Shown here: positions 56,376-64,000 of the stretch, piece after piece
How the letters are laid out: every line of letters starts with the position of its first letter
Position numbering within the stretch: position 1 is the stretch's first letter
Assembly: GCA_930367215.1 (NCBI GenBank)
Contig: OV884060.1
Coordinates: 96,186,151-96,250,150, forward strand
From: Pollenia angustigena
Lineage: Eukaryota; Arthropoda; Insecta; Diptera; Polleniidae
Length of the DNA stretch: 64,000 nucleotides
Reading direction: 5' to 3'
The notes under the pieces: model-generated
The model's database searches: none
What the model saw: the letters and a program-made list of their open reading frames with translations, nothing else
What the model was told of the DNA's origin: nothing
Program-made: the position numbers and the translations under genes

Positions 56376-56469
56376 TAGAAGTTACTACATAGTGAATACC
56401 CGTAATTGTAAGCAACATTGATTGAATACCCTATATATTGTATCATATTTCCTTTAATTTGATTGGCTA

Positions 56470-56990
56470 ATTAACGTAAATTTCCCGTTTAATGAACACA
56501 TGTCGATATAATGCGTTATTTTATTATTATCAAGCAAAATATCAATGTTTATGTCACCGATTTAGTAATCTTGTTTTGTTCGAATTTGTTTGATCACTTG
56601 TTCCAATTCTATTATAAACCGGTTTTTGTTTAGTTTTGGTTGTCGATATATGGCAAGAAGGGAAATAGGTTGTTTGTTTATTTATATTTCTAGTTGTATG
56701 AGCTCGAAGTAGACAGTGTTTATTATTCTTTGCGTGTAATATATATTTTCTCTTTTATATATAACTATACCACCACCTTTTCCCTCACATCTGTTTAAAA
56801 ATGTAGAGTTGAAACCATGGATATTATAAAAACCATTTTCCCCATCTGTTATATTTGTTTCGATGAGAACTATAATTTGTATTTTTTTCTATAATACTAT
56901 TTATTGTTGTTAAAAATGAAAATTTTTTCTTATTGAGCGAATGTTCATGCATATTAAGATAAAGAGATAACTTAGATGTTTTGTTTTTCA
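56470..56990 (-). pseudogene. CR1/L2-type LINE endonuclease N-terminal region
   Basis: The minus strand reads MHEHSLNKKKFSFLTTINS (start of the AP endonuclease with the N of LNKK), IVLIETNITDGENGFYNIHG (catalytic E in the xET box), FLNRCEGKGGGIVIYKREN, ISLLAIYRQPKLNKN and GDINIDILLDNNKITHYID. This is the ordered set of EN blocks of CR1-like LINEs up to the GDFN-like motif. The SDH box is missing. Two frameshifts are visible near 56840 and 56690. It probably belongs to the same element as the RT at 46017-47460. Confidence 0.8.
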
Positions 56991-57070
56991 ATTTGGCTAA
57001 AATGATCAACATTTAAAGTTTGTAATGTGTTCATTTTTAATGTATTTATACTTGTTATATTTGTTTTTAA

Positions 57071-57431
57071 CGCCCAATTTTCAGGATAGTATTTAAATCA
57101 ATATTAAGTTAATTTTCATTTAAAATAGATTGGTTTTTTGAGTTTTATTTGAAAAGTCTTATATAATTAAGATAAAAGTATAGTAGCACTACTTAATACA
57201 AAAAAAAAATATAGAAAAGTGTAATTATTAACAAGGTGGTCTGAAAAAACAGCTGACTGTTAATGCTTTGCCTGTTGTTGTATTGTTGTGATATTGAGGC
57301 CACCTTGCTAAAATATTACAATGGAAGGTTAGATTAGTTTTTCAAGGTAAGTTTTTAGTAAAGAAGAGAACTTTGTATATAAAACGATTTTAAAAATAAA
57401 TGTGTTTTAATATCAATCCTGAAAATTGGCC
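57071..57431. repeat. MITE-like inverted repeat, with a 77-bp MITE inside
   Basis: gcccaattttcaggat at 57072 faces atcctgaaaattggcc ending near 57431. Within it a 77-bp piece, 57232-57308, has exact CAAGGTGG/CCACCTTG ends. There is no coding sequence. Confidence 0.5.
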
Positions 57432-57514
57432 ATAAATTTCGTTTTTATAAGTTCAATATCGGCATTGTTATTAATCATTATTAATGGTGAGGTTTCATTT
57501 GCACATATCATGCC

Positions 57515-57675
57515 ACTACGAACCCATACGAACGTCCATCTTCGTCAACATGGTGTTCAAAGTCAAGTTCCACAATAGTGGGGATAGAACTCCCCCTTAG
57601 GGAGTACCCCTGTTCACCAGTCTCTTAATACTGGTCTGATCTATCGTATAGCAAATGGCCCTATTCCTTAGTAAT
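57515..57675 (-). pseudogene. LOA-type LINE copy 2: RT motif B fragment
   Basis: Minus-strand reading gives NRAICYTIDQTSIKRLVNRG, then TP, a stop in place of the expected Gln, GGVLSPLLWNLTLNTMLTKM and DVRMGS. It is the LOA RT motif B block that should directly precede the RT motif C found at 45880-45905. The 11.6 kb between is the CR1-type LINE and its contents. Confidence 0.85.
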
Positions 57676-57775
57676 ACAAAAAAATATATACTTATAAACA
57701 TCGTGGTGGAAGTGTTATGGTCTGGGGCTCTTCGGATGTTAAAAACCTTGTATTTGATAAAAAATAATATCTGTC
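57676..57775 (+). pseudogene. Tc1-like transposase relic, catalytic core piece
   Basis: The plus strand reads YKHRGGSVMVWGSSDVKNLV, which matches the K(H)GGGSVMVWGCFS..G.G.L block of Tc1 transposases. It is the block expected to follow the NIFGSDE piece at 44550-44607 in the same strand. No later Tc1 motif (the DNDPKH/ DE box) was found downstream. Confidence 0.75.
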
Positions 57776-58036
57776 TATTTCACTTAATGCGAAAGAACTC
57801 TTTCTTTCGCACATCTACATTTTAAACAAAATTAAATTCTAAAAATTTTGCCGAAACAACAAAAACTTTGATACATTGCATAAAAAAAAAAAAACGTGTA
57901 GAAAGCTGCAAAAGAACACAACTGCTACTCTTCAAAATATTGAAAAGTCCAAAAATTCGAATTTTTAATTTTTATAGTAAAATTTAATTTGTTTTATAAG
58001 TGTACATACTCTTCTTTTGCTGTGCTAATTTGAAAA
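57776..58036. other. no recognisable feature
   Basis: AT-rich sequence with no ORF or repeat structure I can support. Confidence 0.5.
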
Positions 58037-58236
58037 GTAAAGGCCCAAATACATTGATCAAAATACTCATCAAGCAATGTGGTAGTATTAGTGAAAATAT
58101 GTTTGTATGTGTCACACCGACGATGCTGGATGGAAAATCAAATAATTTAGATATGACGGCGAATATAACGTCAAGCACACGTACACGAAGAATTCGCCGG
58201 CTGGACAAGCATTTGACAAGTGTATTTGGGCCTTAC
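58037..58236. repeat. 200-bp MITE-like inverted repeat
   Basis: gtaaaggcccaaatacattg at 58037 faces aagtgtatttgggccttac ending at 58236. The 86-codon frame across it is a by-product and shows no domain. Confidence 0.55.
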
Positions 58237-58770
58237 CACGAATGTTTCTTTCTAAGTTAATGTATTTAATGTTCCTCTTTTCTTTATCACAGTGGTCCTC
58301 AACAGGTTTGAGGTTTACATAAAATGACGAAAAACCGGCGAATGAGGTTTGAGTCCTTATAACTGAAACAATCGAGGGTTTTCGACTATCGTAGATAGTT
58401 TTTAAAATTTTTTTTTTAATTTTTAGCGGAATTCACGCTTAGTAGTTTACTAACATTGTATACCTAGCAGATTTTATGGTTATAGAACATATACCACGGT
58501 TTATAAGACCACAACAGCAAATGCATCAAACTGTTATTTGTTGATGTTAAAAAACCATGATACCAAAAACTGTTGCAAATTAGGAACATTTATTCAAGAG
58601 CTTTTGGTTTTTCTCAGGGTTTAAAAAACTGCAGTCGACACCAAAAACTGTCGAAAAAAAAAGAAAATTTGTGTACAACTTCCTTTTTAAAGTTGGTTTC
58701 ACTGCGACATTAATACATTTAATGAATCAGAAGTAGGGATGGGCAAACTGAAAAAATATATCGATATAGG
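58237..58770. other. no gene seen; possible hAT-like end at 58735
   Basis: The stretch is AT-rich. tagggatgggcaaactg at 58735 resembles a hAT terminal repeat but its partner is not found. Confidence 0.35.
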
Positions 58771-58850
58771 TTAGGTTGCAAGGCTGGTGAAGTAAACCTC
58801 ACACCCTCACCCGGAGACCAATATTGTCCATTGTGACGCCTTAGATAAAG
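58771..58850 (-). repeat. 3' end of a LINE with an AACCTAACCT tail
   Basis: ggttaggttgcaaggctgg at 58771, followed by a GC-richer stretch (cctcacccggagacc), resembles the reversed 3' end of the LOA-type copies at 606 and 44618, which also finish in AACCTAACC. No coding part remains. Confidence 0.35.
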
Positions 58851-59294
58851 AAATAATTTTAGCTAAATATGATTTTGTTTCGCCATTTTAAATTTTAAAA
58901 TAAATTAAGTTAATAATCAGGCTCGAGATCTGTGTCATAATCTTTTACTTTATTTATTTATTTTTCAATATACATACATATGTATTTCGTCTACCATCGG
59001 TAAGCATCATCAGGATAATAAAACAATAAGTAACAATAATCAAAAATTAGAACTTTAAAAATACAAAAATTGCAAAAATATAGTTTCATAATCTGGGCAT
59101 TAATGCAATTCGAAACAGAATTTTTAAAAATTGCAAGTCTGGCCGATTGAGCAAATTTGCATCAATAAAAGCCCTAAATGTAGTAAGCAAACGGTATTAC
59201 AAAAAACACAAAATAAATTTTAGAATAAAGATTTGAAAGATTTACTCATAAATTTTGTTATGGAGTACTGTAAAAATGTTTAATTTCTTCACAG

Positions 59295-59945
59295 GAATCC
59301 GAATCTTTTAATGATCATGGCAAATCCGATTTTATTTATACTGATAGTCATTGCCATATGCGAATAGATGAAAAAGCAGAGCCGGCTAAACATTTGGAGC
59401 CATCAAGAATAGTAGAAGAACATATGAATGATCCAATATATTCAGAAATTGAAGATGATAGCGTTCATATATTTGAGAGTCCAGACTTTGGAAATCACAC
59501 TGGCATTCAGCACTTGGTTGCTGCTAATAATCCTGAAATTTTATATGCAAAAGTCAATAAGAGCAACAAGAGTATATTGAACACAAATCAATTACAATTT
59601 AAGCAACAAAAATTGCAAATACCATTAGCAAAAATTATGCAGGATTCCTTGAAAAATAAAAAAATTATAAATAACATAAACCCGTTACCAACACTTTCCG
59701 AACCTCCTGGAAGTGAAAGTGGGTCCTATTCATCGCATATTTCGTTAACTTTGCCTCTGTCACATTCTCAGTCGTTGAATAATGTACGTGTAATGGAGCA
59801 CAATTTAACTCCTAAAAAGCAACGAAATCTCAGTAAATCAGATTTATCTCTTCATCGCAGCGAAATATTCTTGGAAAATTTATGTAAAAGTGAGTTGTTT
59901 GTTTATGCTAGTTTGGAGCGAGAAAACTTGGAAAAAGTAGAAAAC
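59295..59945 (+). CDS. candidate internal exon of an unidentified host gene
   Basis: The exon is bounded by a 3' splice site (tttaatttcttcacag, ending 59294) and a 5' splice site (GTATGT at 59946). It is 651 bp, exactly 217 codons, open throughout in phase 0. The peptide is Ser/Asn-rich and hydrophilic, with short tyrosine motifs: FIYTDS, DPIYSEIEDD, EILYAKVNK and FVYASLEREN. These resemble docking sites in receptor cytoplasmic tails. There is no transmembrane segment and no transposon-like motif. Codon use and complexity differ from the surrounding AT-rich repeats. The surrounding tens of kilobases would then be introns. I do not recognise the gene. An alternative is a fortuitous open frame, but that is unlikely at this length in such AT-rich DNA. 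Confidence 0.65.
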
Positions 59946-60222
59946 GTATGTAAAACTTAACTTCAATATATATTACATTTATATTTATATACATATTTAT
60001 GTACATATGTAAATATGTATGCATGTATTCAATATTAATACATAAACAGTGCTTCCCAGCTCATTTCGTGCAGCTTTAAAACTGAACTATTTAAATACTT
60101 ACAGCAAAGTTTAACGCTTACACCAATAAAACTGACAGTCAAAAAGACTTAATTTTATAAAAACATTATTCATTTTAACAAAACGGCTGTTTTTCTAAAC
60201 GTATGTTCGCAATGTGTAAATA
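59946..60222. other. intron-like AT-rich sequence
   Basis: It follows the splice donor. It has an atacatatttatgtacatatg microsatellite-like stretch at 59988-60020 and no ORF. Confidence 0.45.
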
Positions 60223-60317
60223 CAGGGGCCAAATTACGGCATTCGATATCGATCGAAATTGCAATGCAATTAACATGGGAATTTCGATCGATATCGAATG
60301 TCGCGATTTGCCCCCAG
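60223..60317. repeat. 95-bp palindromic mini-element
   Basis: caggggccaaatta at 60223 and the inverse gatttgcccccag at 60317 bracket inverted attcgatatcgatcgaaatt arms. The whole segment is one hairpin. Confidence 0.7.
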
Positions 60318-60582
60318 TATTGACATCGTGTTGATGCATTGTGTACATACGTTTTTACCCACATTTTTTTTATTTGTGTAAATGTTTTGCATCAACATTT
60401 TTTTAACTGCTTTATTTGCTTTTCTCTGCGCAGTGAAAACTTCAAAGTTGCATTTTAGAACAAAATGCATTGTCAAAAATGTTTATGTTTGCTTTTAAGA
60501 ACATGTTGCCTTTTATTACTACAATGCAATAGGTGTTTAGGAAAACAGCCAACCTTACATACATATTTTTTTGCTTTCAATT

Positions 60583-60741
60583 GTTATGCTGGGTACACAC
60601 AGTGCAATCTACATGCAATCAGTTTCAATGCAACCTAAAAATATCAAAGCGTTTTGATGTTGATGCAATCTGGAATGAATGAAAATGAATTTAATTCACT
60701 AGATTGCGTTAATGTGTTGCATAGTGTGTACCCAGCATAAC
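60583..60741. repeat. MITE, 159 bp
   Basis: GTTATGCTGGGTACACAC at 60583 and its exact inverse end the element at 60741. gcaatcta motifs recur inside. A TSD is not clear. Confidence 0.75.
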
Positions 60742-61115
60742 TATAACTGTACAGGAAAATGTAAAAACATAATAGAAACTGTATGTATCAAGTTGTACAA
60801 TTGCTAGTAAAACCATTATTTTTGATACTATTGCATTACATTTTTCTGACGGGTGTATTTTTTTTTTTTTTGGAAATGTATTGGAATTACTTAAAAACTT
60901 AATTTCGAAAAAAGTTACCAAACTTTGAGTACGGGAACAGTTTTCGTTTTTTAACTTTTGACAGCTTGCAGCGCTATTCCTAACATTGTACTACAGCGAC
61001 TATTCTGTTCCCCACTTAAATATTTAAAAGTTTTACTTTGCGTCTGCACGAAGTTAATTTTGAGCTACTGTTTATTTTTATGTAGATATGTATGTATGTA
61101 TATATGTATGTATAT

Positions 61116-61497
61116 TAGACTGGTCGCATCTTGTATGGGATTTTTTTTTTTTTAATTTAAATGTTTGCGCTGCTTTAAATATGAGGTTTGGTGTAAGAAA
61201 TCAAGTCCTAATTTTTCAGCTCAATCCGACGGTGCCTAGTCGTGCCAAGTGGGGCCCAAAGTTCCCCATATGATAAAAAAAAAACATCTATTCAATCAGA
61301 TACTAGATGAAAAGCCGGTCTTAAAGACCGAAAATCGAAAATCTGGCTTCGTTACGATCTTCCGCAGAGAAAATACTTTAAGTATGCCAAATTTCAGCTT
61401 CATATGTCATCAGATGGCTTCAGAAAGTTGCGGAAAGAATAGGACATACATGCAAACATCCTTACATACTAAGAAATTATATATTGTATAGAAAGAT
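61116..61497. mobile_element. left arm of a second foldback hAT-like element
   Basis: TAGACTGGTCGCATCTTGTA at 61116 and the following 380 bp match the arms of the element at 35548-36939. The right TIR is not found before 64000, so the copy is truncated, rearranged or runs past the window. Confidence 0.75.
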
Positions 61498-61539
61498 TAA
61501 ATTATTTGCAGTTTAATATTTTAGTATGATACGAACGAA

Positions 61540-62750
61540 AGATTTTTAACTAATTTTAACTAATTCGGGGTCGCTGAATCCAGTGGTGCTAGCCGTTTTT
61601 TTAGGTTAGCTTTAGTTTTCGAGATAAACCGTTATTTCGAAAATTAAGGATGTTGCACAACATATGTTCGCGCAACTCAAAAACGCTTTAGCTTATTGAA
61701 AAACAAAAAAAAAAAAACGAAATTCGGCAATAAAATTTACTTTAAGAAAGGTAAAACGTTTTTCTTATATGCGCAGTCGTTTTAGAAACATAGTAGTGCC
61801 TAGGATGCCTCAAGAAGGGTCAAATGTATGACTGGAGTTGGTCATACTGGAGTTGGTCATACATTTGACCCTTCTTGAGGCATCCTAGGCACTACACGGG
61901 CCAAATATAAGAATTTCAATTAAACAAATATGGCGGTTTAATAAAATTCTTAAATTAATTAAAATTTTTCGTCTTTTGTGAATACATAAAATCAAAAGTT
62001 GTGAACAGATTTTAATCATTTATAGCTTGTTTTGTTTGCAATATTGTTTTTTATATGACTCTATAAAATTAGAAGCATAGCTCCATTTTTCAATTTTTTA
62101 TGAATTTTTAAAAACAAAAATTCCGAAATTTTAATAAAAAAATTATTTTTTTTTCCAGAAAAAAAATTATGTTTCTAAAACGACTGCGCATATAAGAAAA
62201 ACGTTTTACCTTTCATAAAGTAAATTTTATTGCGGAATTTCGGTTTTTTTTTAGTTTTTCAATAAGTTAAAGCGTTTTTGAGTTACGCGAACATATGTTG
62301 TGCAACCTCCTTAATTTTCGAAATAACGGTATATCTCGAAAACCAAAGCCAATATGAAGAAAAAAGTTTTAACTTTCTTAAAGTAAATTTTATTGCCGAA
62401 TTTCGGTTTTTTTTTGTTTTTCAATAAGCTAAAGCGTTTTTGAGTTGCGCGAACATATGTATGTTGTGCAACCTCCCTAATTTTCGAAAGAACGGTATAT
62501 CTCGAAAACCAAAGCCAATATGAAGAAAAAAGTTTTAACTTTCTTAAAGTAAATTTTGTTGCCGAATTTCGGTTTTTTTTTAGTTTTTCAATAAGGTAAA
62601 GCGTTTTTGAGTTGCGCGAACATATGTTGTGCAACATCCTTAATTTTCGAAATAACGGTATATCTCGAAAACTAAAGCTAACCTAAAAAACGGCTAGCAC
62701 CACTGGATTCAGCGACCCCGAATTAGTTGAAATTAGTTAAAAATCTTAAT
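61540..62750. repeat. large inverted-repeat block of the GCTGAATCCAGTGG family
   Basis: taattcggggtcgctgaatcc (61560) and its inverse ggattcagcgaccccgaatta (62706) frame about 1.2 kb. Inside are a 101-bp near-perfect palindrome (61794-61894) and three copies of a unit of about 165 bp (aaagtaaattttattgc..) at 62217, 62380 and 62546. The same unit appears twice at 36340-36560. There is no coding sequence. Confidence 0.8.
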
Positions 62751-64000
62751 TTCAAAAGATTTTGTTATTCGTGCTTAATTCCCAGTTTTTATTATTGATA
62801 AAAACACTTGAAATTTATTGTTGATGGGATAAGCTATTCCTATGCATTTCACTGGTTGCTTAGGCCAGATCATCAGGAAACTTCATCCATAAAGGTTTTA
62901 GACAAACTAAAGATATTAAACCAAATTAAACTGTTAAACGTATAAGAATTATAGCAACAGTTCTACTTGTAACAATATCAAAGTTTAAACAAAACACATC
63001 AACAATAAACAACAGTGGGTTCATCTCATCTTACATTTCCCCACTACAATTAGTTGAAATTCTCTCAACATTAATTGTAGTTGTAAGTAGGTTAAGAAAA
63101 ACAAAATGAAAAAAAACAACAACTTACAAAAGATGTTGTCAATTAAGTGTTTTTTAGGCCGTGCACTGCCTGTTTATTATCAAAAAGTAATTTCAATTTT
63201 TGGGAATACAAAATTTTAATTTCAAAAGATTTTGTTATTCGTGCTTAATTCCCAGTTTTTATTATTGATAAAAACACTTGAAATTTATTGTTGATGGGAT
63301 AAGCTATTCCTATGCATTTCACTGGTTGCTTAGGCCAGATCATCAGGAAACTTCATCCATAAAGGTTTTAGACAAACTAAAGATATTAAACCAAATAAAA
63401 CTGTTAAACGTATAAGAATTATAGCAACAGTTCTACTTGTAACAATATCAAAGTTTAAACAAAACACATCAACAATAAACAACAGTGGGTTCATCTCATC
63501 TTACATTTCCCCACTACAATTAGTTGAAATTCTCTCAACATTAATTGTAGTTGTAAGTAGGTTAAGAAAAACAAAATGAAAAAAAACAACAACTTACAAA
63601 AGATGTTGTCAATTAAGTGTTTTTTAGGCCGTGCACTGCCTGTTTATTATCAAAAAGTAATTTCAATTTTTGGGAATACAAAATCTTAATTTCAAAAGAT
63701 TTTGTTATTCGTGCTTAATTCCCAGTTTTTATTATTGATAAAAACACTTGAAATTTATTGTTGATGGGATAAGCTATTCCTATGCATTTCACTGGTTGCT
63801 TAGGCCAGATCATCAGGAAACTTCATCCATAAAGGTTTTAGACAAACTAAAGATATTAAACCAAATAAAACTGTTAAACGTATAAGAATTATAGCAACAG
63901 TTCTACTTGTAACAATATCAAAGTTTAAACAAAACACATCAACAATAAACAACAGTGGGTTTATCTCATCTTACATTTCCCCACTACAATTAGTTGAAAT
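62751..64000 (+). repeat. 470-bp satellite array, at least 2.7 units, runs off the window
   Basis: ttcaaaagattttgttattc starts units at 62751, 63221 and 63691, exactly 470 bp apart. Units differ by only a few bases. It is the reverse complement of the repeat at 5998-6556. The third unit is cut by the window end, so array length is unknown. No ORF is present. Confidence 0.95.

Larger units (their letters stand above)
47462..56460 (+). mobile_element. BEL/roo-like LTR retrotransposon, degenerate
   Basis: The plus-strand order is 5' LTR (about 47462-47770), primer-binding region TTTGGTGACCCCGAAGTG (47771), gag, pol (PR, RT, RNase H, IN), env-like region, purine-rich gcggcggagca (55750-55760), and a partial 3' LTR starting TGTTCATATTAACC at 55761. 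BEL/Pao protein signatures are clear. The LTRs are hard to compare because the 3' one is interrupted by a MITE (55807-56375) and seems truncated. Many stops and frameshifts and a nested Jockey fragment (51228-51864) make it inactive. Its insertion is in a CR1-type LINE. Confidence 0.85.
45906..57514 (-). mobile_element. CR1/L2-type LINE remnant with BEL insertion
   Basis: A T-run at 45907 (tail on the minus strand) begins the block. RT and C-terminal coding lie at 46017-47460, and an endonuclease N-terminus at 56470-56990, both minus. The BEL element at 47462-56460 lies between them. LOA coding sequence borders both outer ends (45905 and 57515), which marks this block as an insertion into the LOA copy. 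Part of the EN and the N-terminal RT (about 300 residues) is missing, so deletion accompanied or followed the BEL insertion. Confidence 0.65.

Noticed and set aside
58000..58260. 86-codon plus-strand ORF as a second host exon
   Set aside because: It spans a 200-bp inverted-repeat MITE (58037-58236) and lacks convincing splice sites.

Overview
The window is repeat-rich, AT-rich DNA from an insect, most likely a higher fly (Diptera). The evidence is the mix of Jockey-clade, LOA-type and CR1-type LINEs, a BEL/roo-like LTR element with an env-like region, gypsy debris, Penelope-like elements, many hAT/Tc1/Harbinger-like DNA transposons, and ATACATATGTAT-type microsatellites. The species cannot be read from the sequence. 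I see no rRNA, tRNA gene, CRISPR array or prokaryotic feature. The only plausible host coding sequence is one open, splice-flanked segment at 59295-59945 (+), so much of the window may be intron or intergenic DNA.

The layout is a stack of nested insertions, several with readable target-site duplications (TSDs). (1) 1-5245: a mariner-like transposase relic is split by a hAT-type element (453-5245, imperfect 8-bp TSD) that carries a minus-strand LOA-type LINE. (2) 5246-9060: short tandem repeats, a 460-bp repeat unit, and a long-inverted-repeat element (6631-8320) with a second inverted repeat inside. (3) 9060-18375: a gypsy pol fragment is split by a long-TIR element (9632-18108); inside that lies a hAT-type element (10282-17568, perfect 8-bp TSD); inside that lies a tandem pair of nearly identical Penelope-like elements, the second with an intact 826-codon ORF. 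(4) 18376-23384: debris, a Harbinger-like MITE, a solo LTR and a tRNA-like short repeat. (5) 23397-44103: two full-length Jockey-clade LINEs in head-to-head orientation. Copy A is 23397-28960 (-), with a 12-bp TSD. Copy B is 32722-44103 (+). An array of about eight 383-bp tandem repeats lies between them. Copy B holds five direct insertions, among them another Jockey fragment with a 12-bp TSD, a MULE-like element with a 9-bp TSD and two hAT-like elements. (6) 44310-57775: a four-level nest. A Tc1-like transposase relic contains a LOA-type LINE, which contains a CR1-type LINE, which contains a BEL element, which contains a Jockey fragment and a TTAG-flanked MITE. (7) 57776-64000: MITEs, the host exon candidate, foldback repeats and a 470-bp satellite running off the window end.

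Almost every protein-coding trace is a transposon pseudogene. Likely intact reading frames are the second Penelope-like ORF (13586-16066), a 171-codon ORF inside a 32-bp-TIR transposon (28126-28641) and the host exon candidate. The main result is a relative chronology of insertions read from interrupted reading frames and TSDs; I found no convincing new biological system.
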